35,556 nt of DNA from an uncultured Flavobacteriales bacterium (GTDB lineage: Bacteria > Bacteroidota > Bacteroidia > Flavobacteriales > BACL11), in contig CAJQHO010000034.1 in assembly GCA_905478185.1 (NCBI GenBank), positions 1 through 35,556 on the forward strand. The letters run 5' to 3'. Numbering within the stretch: position 1 is the first letter of the stretch; each line of letters opens with the position of its first letter. The notes below the pieces were generated by a model. It did not search any database. It saw nothing but the letters and a program-made list of their open reading frames with translations, and had not been told where the DNA came from. Positions 25,162 through 32,703 of this stretch are shown here, piece by piece. Both the position numbers and the translations under genes were made by a program.

Positions 25162-26712
25162 ATGATAAAGATACTTTGGGCAGATGATGAGATAGATTTA
25201 TTAAAACCTCATATTATTTATTTGGAAGGAAAAGGCTATGATTTGACACCTGCTAAAAGTGGAGATGAGGCTTTAGATATACTAGAAGTGAAGAAATTTG
25301 ATCTTATCTTTTTAGATGAAAATATGCCAGGACTTTCAGGATTAGAAACACTAACTATTCTTAAAGAAAAATACCCAAATACTCCTGTAATTATGATTAC
25401 AAAAAGTGAGGAAGAAAGTATAATGGAAGAGGCAATTGGCTCAAAAATTGCTGATTATTTAATTAAACCAGTAAAACCTAGTCAGATTTTATTAGCAATA
25501 AAAAAGAATATTGATACTAATAGATTGGTAGAAGAAAAGACTACTTCCAATTATCAGCAAGAATTTAGAAATATTAGTATGAAATTAGCTTCTTCAATGA
25601 ATAAAGAGGAGTGGTATGAAATATTTAAAAAATTGACTTATTGGGAACTAGAGCTGGAAAAATCGGGAGATGAGAGTGTTGAACAAATTCTTGTAATGCA
25701 AAAAACAGAAGCCAATTCTCAGTTTTTCAGATTTATTAAAAACAATTATCAAGATTGGATAAAAGGAGAGGATGCGCCTTTAATGTCTCATAATATTATC
25801 AGAAAAAAAGTTGTGCCTCATATGAGTGAAGCTAAGCCAACTTACATGATAGTAATTGATAATTTAAGATACGATCAATGGAAAATTATTGAACCTTCAA
25901 TCTTAAAAGATTTTGAAGTTATAAAAGATGAGATGTATACTAGTATTTTACCTACTGCAACTCAATATGCTCGTAATGCTATATTTTGTGGAATGTTACC
26001 ATCTGAAATTCAGAAAAGGTTTCCTGATATGTGGAAGAATGATGAAGATGAAGGTGGGAAAAATATGTTTGAAGAGGAATTTCTTTTAGATAATTTGCAG
26101 AGACTAGGAAAGGGAGCGTCAAAAGCATCTTATACAAAAATAACAAATCTTGATTTTGGAAGAAGAGTAGTGAATAAAATTCCAAATATGAGAACTAATT
26201 CATTGAATGTGATAGTTTATAATTTTGTGGATATGTTATCTCATGCTCGTACCGACATGAAGGTGATAAAAGAATTAGCTGATGATGATGCTGCTTATCG
26301 TTCTTTAACCGCTTCATGGTTTGATCATTCTCCATTAAAAGATATTTTAAAACAGATTGCCAAGCAGCAAGAAGCAAATTTAATTATCACTACTGATCAT
26401 GGGACAATAAATGTAAATAAACCTTCCAAAGTTATTGGAGATAGAAATGTAAATGCTAATTTAAGGTACAAGCAAGGAAGAAATTTGAATTATAAGAAAT
26501 CTGATGTTTTTGAGATGGAAAAACCATCGGATTTTTATTTGCCAATCCAAAATGTGAGTAGTAAATATATTTTTGCAAAAGAGGATATGTATTTTGTATA
26601 TCAAAACAATTACAATCAATTTGTTAAGTTTTATAAAAACACTTACCAGCATGGTGGAGTTTCAATGGAAGAGATGATAATTCCCATAATTACTTTAAAA
26701 ACTAAATTATGA
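25162..26712 (+). CDS. porX: T9SS response regulator PorX (receiver + PglZ/alkaline phosphatase domain)
   Basis: A regulator of the type IX secretion system that combines a CheY-like receiver with an enzymatic output domain. In the receiver (1 to about 120), acidic residues D8, D9 and phospho-acceptor D52 (LIFLDENMPG) and K104-type KPVKP are all present. After a helical linker, the PglZ/alkaline-phosphatase-like domain has VIDNLRYDQW (231-240), TATQYARNAIF (265-275, nucleophile threonine), DMLSHARTD, TTDHG and YQHGGVSMEEM, the metal ligands of the superfamily. Studied PorX proteins bind zinc and cleave oligonucleotides. The 516 residues are normal. The stop overlaps the tsaE start (ATGA). Confidence 0.93.
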   Translation: MIKILWADDEIDLLKPHIIYLEGKGYDLTPAKSGDEALDILEVKKFDLIFLDENMPGLSGLETLTILKEKYPNTPVIMITKSEEESIMEEAIGSKIADYLIKPVKPSQILLAIKKNIDTNRLVEEKTTSNYQQEFRNISMKLASSMNKEEWYEIFKKLTYWELELEKSGDESVEQILVMQKTEANSQFFRFIKNNYQDWIKGEDAPLMSHNIIRKKVVPHMSEAKPTYMIVIDNLRYDQWKIIEPSILKDFEVIKDEMYTSILPTATQYARNAIFCGMLPSEIQKRFPDMWKNDEDEGGKNMFEEEFLLDNLQRLGKGASKASYTKITNLDFGRRVVNKIPNMRTNSLNVIVYNFVDMLSHARTDMKVIKELADDDAAYRSLTASWFDHSPLKDILKQIAKQQEANLIITTDHGTINVNKPSKVIGDRNVNANLRYKQGRNLNYKKSDVFEMEKPSDFYLPIQNVSSKYIFAKEDMYFVYQNNYNQFVKFYKNTYQHGGVSMEEMIIPIITLKTKL

Positions 26713-27128
26713 GTTTTACACTTATTGTTGATGATTTAGAACAACTTCCTAAAATTGTAAAAGAATTTCTGAAACGAACTTCACTTCATAAGAAGTTCGT
26801 TTTTTATGCTGAAATGGGAGTAGGAAAAACAACTCTAATAAAAGAACTATCTTTGCAGTTAGGAGTGAATGATGTTGTAAGTAGTCCTACTTTTTCAATT
26901 GTTAATGAATATCTAACAAAAGAAAATTGTAAAATATATCATTTTGATTTTTACAGATTAGAAGATGAGCAAGAGGTATTTGATATGGGATATGAAGAAT
27001 ATTTTTTTAGTGATTCTTATTGTTTTATTGAATGGCCTGAGAAAATCCCTAACTTGATAGAAGATGATATGATAGTTGTAAAGATGCATCTTGATGGAAA
27101 TAAGAGAGTGATTAATGTATTAATTTAG
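26709..27128 (+). CDS. tsaE: tRNA t6A37 biosynthesis ATPase TsaE
   Basis: An ATPase that works with TsaB and TsaD to make N6-threonylcarbamoyladenosine at position 37 of ANN-decoding tRNAs. Walker A is AEMGVGKTT (34-42). SSPTFSIVNEY is the switch-like motif, HFDFYRLEDEQEVFDMGYEEYF the conserved helix, and FIEWPEKIPNLI the late signature. The 139 residues are normal. It overlaps porX by four bases, so it is translated from the same message as the secretion regulator; porX-tsaE adjacency is a recurrent flavobacterial arrangement. Confidence 0.95.
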   Translation: MSFTLIVDDLEQLPKIVKEFLKRTSLHKKFVFYAEMGVGKTTLIKELSLQLGVNDVVSSPTFSIVNEYLTKENCKIYHFDFYRLEDEQEVFDMGYEEYFFSDSYCFIEWPEKIPNLIEDDMIVVKMHLDGNKRVINVLI

Positions 27129-27130
27129 TT

Positions 27131-28336
27131 ATGGCAAAAGAAAAAATATTCAGTTCGTTTGGTTTGATGCCAAAAGAAGAAATGCTAGAAGTTAAACCAA
27201 ACTTTAAGCAACTTCAAATTGGTATTCCTAAGGAATCATCATTTCAGGAAAACCGAGTAAGTTTAACTCCTGATTCTGTTGGTTTATTAGTGGCTAACGG
27301 ACACAGTGTAATTATTGAACAAGGAGCTGGAGAAGCAGCAAATTTTTCTGATAAACAATATGCTGATAAAGGAGCAGAAATTGCTTTCTCCAAAGATGAT
27401 GTTTTTAAGGCAATGTTTATTCTTAAAATTGAACCTCCTACAAAATCAGAATTAGAACTGATGCACAAAGGACAGGAATTAATTTCTGCAGTTCAAATGA
27501 GCACGCAATCAGCAGAATATTTTAAAACCCTAAATAAAAAAAATATTACAGCTTTTGGTTTTGAGTTTATTAAAGATAATCAAGATAAATTGCCTATTGT
27601 AAGGAGTATGAGTGAAATTGCTGGTAGCACTTCATTATTAATTGCCGGTGAGTATTTATCTAATGTAAATAATGGAAAAGGATTGATGCTTGGTGGGATT
27701 TCAGGGATAATGCCAACAAATGTTCTAGTAGTAGGTGCAGGAACTGTTGGAGAATATGCTTGTAGAACCGCTATGGGACTAGGTTCATCAGTTATAGTTT
27801 TTGATAATTCAGTTTCAAAATTAAGAAGGTTGCAAAACAATATCAATCAGAGAGTGAGTACATCTTCAATCCAGCCAAAGGCTTTAATGAAAGCTTTGAG
27901 AAGAGCAGATGTTGTAATATCTGCATTGCGAATTGGAGATGGAAGAGTGCCTTGTATTGTAAGTGAAGAAATGGTTCAGCAGATGAAAAAAGGAGCTGTT
28001 GTAATTGATGTAAGTATTGATCAAGGAGGTAGTTTTGAAACTTCTGAGGTTACTACTCATAAGAAACCTACTTTTATAAAGCATGATGTTGTTCATTATT
28101 GTGTTCCAAATATTGCATCAAGAGTTTCTCGTACAGCATCAATGGCAATTAGTAATATTTTAACTCCTATTTTACTTAGAATATCAGAAGAAGGTGGAGT
28201 AGAAAATACGATAAGAAAACATGAATTTTTGCGTAAAGGTATTTATGCTTACAAAGGAAGTAACACGAATGAAGTTTTAAGTAGGAATTTTAAAATTCCG
28301 TTTAAGGATCTAGAACTAATAATGGCAACAAGATAA
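27131..28336 (+). CDS. ald: Alanine dehydrogenase
   Basis: NAD-dependent interconversion of alanine and pyruvate plus ammonia. After a short N-terminal extension (about 30 residues) typical of Bacteroidota, IGIPKESSFQENRVSLTP opens the AlaDH/PNT domain. HSVIIEQGAGEAANFSD and ILKIEPPTKSELELM are the substrate-side motifs. VLVVGAGTVGEYACRTAMGLG is the NAD loop. VIDVSIDQGGSFETS and HYCVPNIASRVSRTAS are conserved late blocks, which separate it from transhydrogenase alpha subunits. The 401 residues are normal. It follows tsaE by two bases. It is a distant paralogue of the LOR-like gene at the left of the window. Confidence 0.92.
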   Translation: MAKEKIFSSFGLMPKEEMLEVKPNFKQLQIGIPKESSFQENRVSLTPDSVGLLVANGHSVIIEQGAGEAANFSDKQYADKGAEIAFSKDDVFKAMFILKIEPPTKSELELMHKGQELISAVQMSTQSAEYFKTLNKKNITAFGFEFIKDNQDKLPIVRSMSEIAGSTSLLIAGEYLSNVNNGKGLMLGGISGIMPTNVLVVGAGTVGEYACRTAMGLGSSVIVFDNSVSKLRRLQNNINQRVSTSSIQPKALMKALRRADVVISALRIGDGRVPCIVSEEMVQQMKKGAVVIDVSIDQGGSFETSEVTTHKKPTFIKHDVVHYCVPNIASRVSRTASMAISNILTPILLRISEEGGVENTIRKHEFLRKGIYAYKGSNTNEVLSRNFKIPFKDLELIMATR

Positions 28337-28340
28337 TACT

Positions 28341-28790
28341 ATGAAAAGAAGACTTTTATTTTTTGGATTTGGAGCATTAATCAGTATTTTCTTCCTTTCA
28401 ATGGGGCCAGAAAACAGATTAAAAGATACCTTTTATGCATACATGGATTACTTTGATATGGATAAGAGAGTAATTACACATCTTTATCCTAATACTACTG
28501 ATACTAATGGAAATGTAATTGCAATAGCAACTGATTTCACTACTCAGGCTGAGTGTCAATTAGTGTATTATAATATGACAAAAGAAGATGTACTTACTGT
28601 ATTAGAAGATGGAGAGGTGAATTTTGATTTATCAGATGAAGATGGAGAGCCTTGCCAATATTATGTAATTGAAAACTCAGTAAAAGGATTTGATTTAGCA
28701 GTTACTTTTGAGCTTTGTTATTATGATGATAAAAGCGTAAAAGTGATGAGTTTTAAAGCTAATAATGAAGAGGAAGTTTGTAATTTTTAA
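28341..28790 (+). CDS. Small membrane-anchored or exported protein, unknown function
   Basis: 149 residues. The N-terminus MKRRLLFFGFGALISIFFLS is a signal anchor or uncleaved signal peptide; no lipobox cysteine is visible. The rest is acidic, with two internal cysteines (EPCQYYVIE and FELCYYDD) plus QAECQL and the terminal EEEVCNF. Genes placed directly after ald in flavobacteria often encode DUF4258-type proteins and this may be a divergent member, but I do not see a motif that settles it. It lies four bases after ald and is the last gene of the porX-tsaE-ald run. Its stop codon shares TTAA with the convergent proline dehydrogenase gene. Confidence 0.75.
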   Translation: MKRRLLFFGFGALISIFFLSMGPENRLKDTFYAYMDYFDMDKRVITHLYPNTTDTNGNVIAIATDFTTQAECQLVYYNMTKEDVLTVLEDGEVNFDLSDEDGEPCQYYVIENSVKGFDLAVTFELCYYDDKSVKVMSFKANNEEEVCNF

Positions 28791-29953
28791 GCGTTTCTCC
28801 TCCTTTTTTTCTCTTCAATGATATTTGTGAGTTCACGCCCCATTTGCCCTGCAATAGAAGTATTTTCTTCTGCTCGTCTTATTAGATAAGAAAGGACATC
28901 TTTTACTGGCCCGTAAGGAACATATTTTACTACATTAAACCCTTCTTTAGCAGCATTATATGAGATATGATCACTCATTCCTAATAGTTGAGAGAAATAC
29001 ACTCTTTTATCATCTTTTGAGATGTTGTGTTTGTTAAGTAGTTCCACCAAAAGAGCTGAACTTTCTTCATTATGTGTTCCTGCACAAACTGACACAAAAT
29101 CAATATTTTCAATGCAAAGCGTAAGGGCTTTGTTGTAATCAATATCAGTATTTTCTTTAATAGTATGTACTGGGCAATTATATCCTTTTTCTTTTGCTCT
29201 TTCAATTTCTTGTTCATGGTAAGCACCCCTTACAAGCTTTAGTCCTACAAAGAATTTTTCTTCTGCTGCTAGTTTGAAGAGCATTTCTAAATGATCAACT
29301 CTATCATTTCTGTAAAGCTGTAAAGTATTATAAATCCAAGCTTCATTTTTATTGAATTTTTGCATCATTTTTATTGCAATATCATCTATTGCACCTTGTA
29401 TCCAACTTTCTTCAGCATCAATAAATAAAGGTACTTTATTGTCGCTTGCAGTTTGGCAGATATTTTCAATTCTCCCTTCAAAGTTAGTTTTTTCAATTTC
29501 TTCTTCTTTTGTAAGATTAGAGTTGTTGCTAATTTTTTCTAAGAGAGCAAAACGAGCTAAACCTGTAGGTTTAAAAACTGAAAAAGGTATTGAACTTTCT
29601 GATTTTGCTTTTTGTATTGAAGCAATAGTCTCATTCATTGCAAGGTTAAAGTCTTCTTCATTTTCTTTTCCCTCAGCAGAAAAATCAAGAATAGTACCAA
29701 TGTTTGATTCCCAAAGTTTATCTATTGTTGCTTGACTATTTTCTATAGTTGTCCCACCACAAAAATGCTTGTAAACAGTTGCTTTTATTGCCCAACTAAT
29801 TGGTAAATGCAGCCACATAGCTACTTTTATAAATGCAGTAAGTGTATTAGAAATAATTGGGTTGCTAATTGTTTTAAATAGGAGGTAGGCTCTACTTAAA
29901 TCCTTATCAGATTTATCAGCAAAAGCAACTTTTATATTTTCGAAATTTATCAT
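28787..29953 (-). CDS. Proline dehydrogenase
   Basis: FAD-dependent oxidation of proline to pyrroline-5-carboxylate with electrons passed to the quinone pool. The 388-residue protein is the stand-alone form, without the P5C dehydrogenase and DNA-binding parts of PutA. The FAD/substrate barrel shows FIDAEESWIQGAID, VGLKLVRGAYHEQEIERA and the C-terminal YVPYGPVKDVLSYLIRRAEE, whose arginine pair binds proline carboxylate. GTILDFSAEGKENEEDF is the typical early block. It has a -7 element of its own downstream of the O-methyltransferase gene. No P5C dehydrogenase is present in the window. Confidence 0.94.
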   Translation of the reverse strand: MINFENIKVAFADKSDKDLSRAYLLFKTISNPIISNTLTAFIKVAMWLHLPISWAIKATVYKHFCGGTTIENSQATIDKLWESNIGTILDFSAEGKENEEDFNLAMNETIASIQKAKSESSIPFSVFKPTGLARFALLEKISNNSNLTKEEEIEKTNFEGRIENICQTASDNKVPLFIDAEESWIQGAIDDIAIKMMQKFNKNEAWIYNTLQLYRNDRVDHLEMLFKLAAEEKFFVGLKLVRGAYHEQEIERAKEKGYNCPVHTIKENTDIDYNKALTLCIENIDFVSVCAGTHNEESSALLVELLNKHNISKDDKRVYFSQLLGMSDHISYNAAKEGFNVVKYVPYGPVKDVLSYLIRRAEENTSIAGQMGRELTNIIEEKKRRRNA

Positions 29954-29967
29954 CAGTAAAGTTTTAA

Positions 29968-29975
29968 CAAAAATA
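29968..29975 (-). promoter_or_regulatory. -7 element TATTTTTG for proline dehydrogenase
   Basis: Perfect TAnnTTTG on the minus strand, 14 nt before the ATG; the predicted leader is about 10 nt. Confidence 0.4.
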
Positions 29976-30015
29976 TAGTTTTAAAAAAAAGACTATATGT
30001 TTTAAAGCAATTTTG

Positions 30016-30654
30016 TTATTTGATTTTTCTACTTATCATTAAGCCATCTCTTACAGGTAAAAGTACATTTTCTACTCTAGGTTCAGCTAAAGTTTTTTTG
30101 TTGTACTCATCTAAAGCTAAAGTTTCTGTATCCATTTTTTCATTGGTTACTTTTCCGCTCCAAAGCACATTGTCAGCAATAATATAACCACCAATATCTA
30201 TTTTATCAATTAGCAAATCAAAATAAGCAGAGTAATTTTCTTTATCAGCATCAATAAACGCCAGTTGGAAATTACATTCAAAAGTTGGGATGATGTTTAA
30301 AGCATTTCCAATGTGTTGTTTGATGTTATTTGAATAGTCAGAACGCTTAAAGTATCGATCTGCAACTGAAGTATTTTCTTTATTTATATCTAGTGTATGA
30401 AGAGTTCCATTACTTTGTAATCCTTCAGCCATACAAAGCGCACTATAACCTGTGTAAGTGCCAATTTCAATAATGTTAGTTGGGTTAATCATTTTGCTGA
30501 ACATGGATAAAGCTCTCCCTTGCAAATGTCCAGAAAGCATTCTGGGTATCATTACATTTGCCCAAGTTTCTCTATTTAGTTCAGCTAGTAGTTTTGGTTC
30601 TTGTTCAGTATGGCTTACTGAATAGTTTTCAATATTTTCTGGTAAGAATTCCAT
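30016..30654 (-). CDS. Class I SAM-dependent O-methyltransferase
   Basis: Belongs to the catechol/caffeoyl-CoA-type O-methyltransferase family (Methyltransf_3). SAM-binding motif I is IIEIGTYTGYSALCMAEGL. LAFIDADKENYSAYFDLL and YIIADNVLWSGKV hold the metal-binding aspartates and asparagine, so it is probably Mg-dependent. LPVRDGLMISRKI is the C-terminal signature. The 212 residues and the start MEFLPENIENYSVSH fit the Bacteroidota members, whose natural substrate is not known to me. It begins 15 nt after the terminator of the cysteine-rich gene; no clear promoter is visible between them. Confidence 0.92.
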   Translation of the reverse strand: MEFLPENIENYSVSHTEQEPKLLAELNRETWANVMIPRMLSGHLQGRALSMFSKMINPTNIIEIGTYTGYSALCMAEGLQSNGTLHTLDINKENTSVADRYFKRSDYSNNIKQHIGNALNIIPTFECNFQLAFIDADKENYSAYFDLLIDKIDIGGYIIADNVLWSGKVTNEKMDTETLALDEYNKKTLAEPRVENVLLPVRDGLMISRKIK

Positions 30655-30665
30655 AATTGTGGTAT

Positions 30666-30694
30666 AAAAAAAGCCACACGATTGTGTGGCTTTT
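30666..30694 (-). terminator. Rho-independent terminator of the cysteine-rich protein gene
   Basis: Minus-strand stem AAAAGCCACAC / GTGTGGCTTTT with a 4-nt loop, followed by a seven-T tract (complement of 30672-30666). It ends about 18 nt after the stop codon. Confidence 0.85.
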
Positions 30695-30711
30695 ATAATG
30701 TTAATATTTAA

Positions 30712-31161
30712 TTATTCTTTTGAAGAATTATCTTCTTTAGGTGGAGGAGGAACACAACAAGGTTTTACGCAATCAGCACTACAATTTTTCACCTTTTTCG
30801 AACAACTTTTTTTACAACTTTTCTTAGATTTTTTACTACATGAAGATTTCTTGCCAGAGTAATCATTAGTTGTTCCGTAATCAAAGTCACCTTTTTCTGA
30901 TTTAGAGCATTTAGCTTTACTTTTTGAGCAAGCAGCTTTTTCTGATTTAGAACAAGATTTCTTCTCCTGACCTTTACAACAAGTACCGTTTTTCTTATTT
31001 TCACAAGTTGCATCACAAACTTTCCCTGATTTAGCACAAGTTTTTATTTCTTCTGTTACTACTACTGTTTCAGTAGTTGCGTCAGATTGAGCGTTTACAT
31101 TAGCGATTCCAATAAAGAATACAGCTAAAAGTAAGATTGATATTTTTTTCATTTTTTTCAT
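30712..31161 (-). CDS. Cysteine-rich secreted protein, unknown function
   Basis: 149 residues with a clear signal peptide (MKKMKKISILLLAVFFIGIANVNAQ). The mature part is low-complexity and strongly basic, made mostly of Lys, Ser and Cys: KTCAKSGKVCDATCENKK, GTCCKG, three KSEK/CSKSE units, then KKSCKKSCSKK and NCSADCVKPCC. I count 15 cysteines. The tail is PPPPKEDNSSKE. Cysteine spacing is irregular and does not match a ferredoxin or classical disulfide fold I know. Metal binding, as in metallothionein-like proteins, or cross-linking through disulfides are both possible; this is inference. It has its own promoter and a strong terminator, so it is a monocistronic gene. A second ATG three codons in (31152) is an alternative start. 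Confidence 0.85.
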   Translation of the reverse strand: MKKMKKISILLLAVFFIGIANVNAQSDATTETVVVTEEIKTCAKSGKVCDATCENKKNGTCCKGQEKKSCSKSEKAACSKSKAKCSKSEKGDFDYGTTNDYSGKKSSCSKKSKKSCKKSCSKKVKNCSADCVKPCCVPPPPKEDNSSKE

Positions 31162-31178
31162 TTTTAATTTATTTTAGG

Positions 31179-31186
31179 CAAATATA
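31179..31186 (-). promoter_or_regulatory. -7 element TATATTTG for the cysteine-rich protein gene
   Basis: Perfect TAnnTTTG on the minus strand, 17 nt before the ATG and just after psd. The -33 element is not obvious. Confidence 0.5.
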
Positions 31187-31221
31187 GTAAAATAGTTGAA
31201 AGATATTCTTTTCATTAGTAA

Positions 31222-31869
31222 TTAGTAATTAGCAATTACACTTTGCCCTCCAATTACTTTTTCTTCTAGTTGTGCATTTATCTTTGTGCCAATTGGGAAA
31301 AACAAATCTACTCTAGATCCAAATTTAATAAATCCGAATTCATCAGCTACATTAGCTCTGTCATTTTCTTTTGAGTAAGTCATAATCCTACGAGCAACTG
31401 CACCTGCAATTTGTCTGAAAAGAATAGAGATTTTATCATTCTCAACCACTATAGTACTTCTTTCATTGTCTGTTGATGCTTTAGGATGCCAAGCGACTAA
31501 AAACTTACCAGGATGATATTTCGTGTATTTTACATTTCCACTAATAGGATAAACTTGGTTGTGTACATTAAGTGGAGACATAAAGATACTTACTTGTATT
31601 CTTTTGTCTTTGTAATATTCTTGTTCGATTGTTTCTTCAATTACAACTACTTTTCCATCACATGGGGCATAAACTACTCCTTCTTTTCTTTCAAATTCAC
31701 GCTTAGGAATACGGAAGAAGTTTAAAGTCATAATGAATAGGAAGCCAGTAACTATAGAAGTAAAACAGGCTATATATTTGCTTGCATAAGTGTAAGCTAA
31801 ATAGTTGAATAAACTAAAAACTAAAATTTCAAGTATTAGGGTTACGGTTCCTTCTTTGTGTAATTTCAT
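31222..31869 (-). CDS. psd: Phosphatidylserine decarboxylase
   Basis: A pyruvoyl enzyme that converts phosphatidylserine to phosphatidylethanolamine at the inner membrane. Two hydrophobic segments span about residues 9-28 and 33-52. YAPCDGKVVVIEE holds the catalytic D71 and SPLNVHNQVYPISG holds H103. GFIKFGSRVDLFFP contains the G184-S185 self-cleavage site that creates the pyruvoyl group. The 215 residues match the short Bacteroidota form. It lies one base after cdsA, which makes the CDP-diacylglycerol feeding this pathway. The phosphatidylserine synthase gene is not in the window. Confidence 0.95.
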   Translation of the reverse strand: MKLHKEGTVTLILEILVFSLFNYLAYTYASKYIACFTSIVTGFLFIMTLNFFRIPKREFERKEGVVYAPCDGKVVVIEETIEQEYYKDKRIQVSIFMSPLNVHNQVYPISGNVKYTKYHPGKFLVAWHPKASTDNERSTIVVENDKISILFRQIAGAVARRIMTYSKENDRANVADEFGFIKFGSRVDLFFPIGTKINAQLEEKVIGGQSVIANY

Positions 31870-31870
31870 A

Positions 31871-32512
31871 TTAAATGATATGTAAGTAAATGTATAATAC
31901 TGGGATGGTAATCATAAAAGCATCCATTCTGTCGAGCATTCCTCCATGTCCCGGAATAAAACCCCCAGAATCTTTTACGCCTGCTTGTCTTTTGTAATGT
32001 GATTCTATAAAATCTCCAAGAGTAGCAGTGAACGGTAGAAATAAGCTAATGACTATTGCGTGATTAAGTTCTATGCTTGGTAAATAGCTTACCGTAAGAT
32101 AAGCAGAGATTATTGTAAATATAAACCCTCCCACAAAGCCCTCCCATGATTTTTTTGGGGAAACTGAAGGCATGATTTTTGTTTTTCCAAATCTCACACC
32201 AAATAGATAAGCAAAGGTGTCAAATGTCCAAGTGAGAACAAACATGAAAAGGATATATGATGGATCAAAAGGGGAGTTGGGATAGTCATGATCCGTAATT
32301 CCAAATAACTGAATTATAAAGAATGGAATAAGTACATAAAGGAAAGCAAGAACCTTAGTTTTTCCTTTTCTGAGTTTCCACATTTCATAGATAGAAACAA
32401 TTCCTAAAACAGCAAAAAGCAAACTAAAAGTAGCTTCAGAATAGGAAGTGCCTAACCACATAATAGCGACATAAACTACACCTGATAAAGCTCTTTTAAG
32501 CGTTTCGTTCAT
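31871..32512 (-). CDS. cdsA: Phosphatidate cytidylyltransferase
   Basis: Makes CDP-diacylglycerol from phosphatidic acid and CTP in the inner membrane. Several hydrophobic helices are visible (for example ATFSLLFAVLGIVSIYEMW and AFLYVLIPFFIIQLFG). The signature region is complete: MPSVSPKKSWEGFVGG, LGDFIESHYKRQAGVKDSG and IPGHGGMLDRMDA with the metal-binding aspartates. At 213 residues it is shorter than the ~270 of many family members, apparently through fewer N-terminal helices. Its start overlaps the end of the DUF2007 gene by 17 nt. Confidence 0.94.
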   Translation of the reverse strand: MNETLKRALSGVVYVAIMWLGTSYSEATFSLLFAVLGIVSIYEMWKLRKGKTKVLAFLYVLIPFFIIQLFGITDHDYPNSPFDPSYILFMFVLTWTFDTFAYLFGVRFGKTKIMPSVSPKKSWEGFVGGFIFTIISAYLTVSYLPSIELNHAIVISLFLPFTATLGDFIESHYKRQAGVKDSGGFIPGHGGMLDRMDAFMITIPVLYIYLHII

Positions 32513-32702
32513 CTTCTATTTCTTTAAGTATAGCAGTTGCATTCTCTTCTTGGTTTTCAGGAACAAACAATTCAATTGCACCAAACATATTATATGATGA
32601 ATCTTGCTTATTTAGTAGTACAACATTAATATTGTTTTCTTCTAACATTTGTTTTGTTATTTCAGCTTTATTAGGATTGTTAGTGCTAAGAATTTTTATC
32701 AT
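32496..32702 (-). CDS. DUF2007-type small protein (putative signal-transducing protein)
   Basis: 68 residues. MIKILSTNNPNKAEITKQML is the usual opening of DUF2007 proteins, followed by LEENNINVVLLNKQD and ELFVPENQEENATAILKE. The pattern suggests a small beta-alpha-beta fold related to GlnB-like ferredoxin-type domains, with no membrane segment. Function is unknown. It is located between ftsH (one base) and cdsA (17-nt overlap), a recurrent flavobacterial arrangement. Confidence 0.8.
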   Translation of the reverse strand: MIKILSTNNPNKAEITKQMLEENNINVVLLNKQDSSYNMFGAIELFVPENQEENATAILKEIEDERNA

Positions 32703-32703
32703 T

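Noticed and set aside
29352..29735. 127-codon open frame opposite proline dehydrogenase
   Set aside because: Shadow of a conserved enzyme with no independent start signal.
30789..31037. Second frame inside the cysteine-rich gene
   Set aside because: Low-complexity sequence leaves an alternative frame open; it lacks the signal peptide and the promoter fits the longer frame.
31211..31234. Short tandem repeat TTAGTAA at the end of psd
   Set aside because: Two to three imperfect copies that include the last codons of psd; most likely chance in AT-rich sequence.
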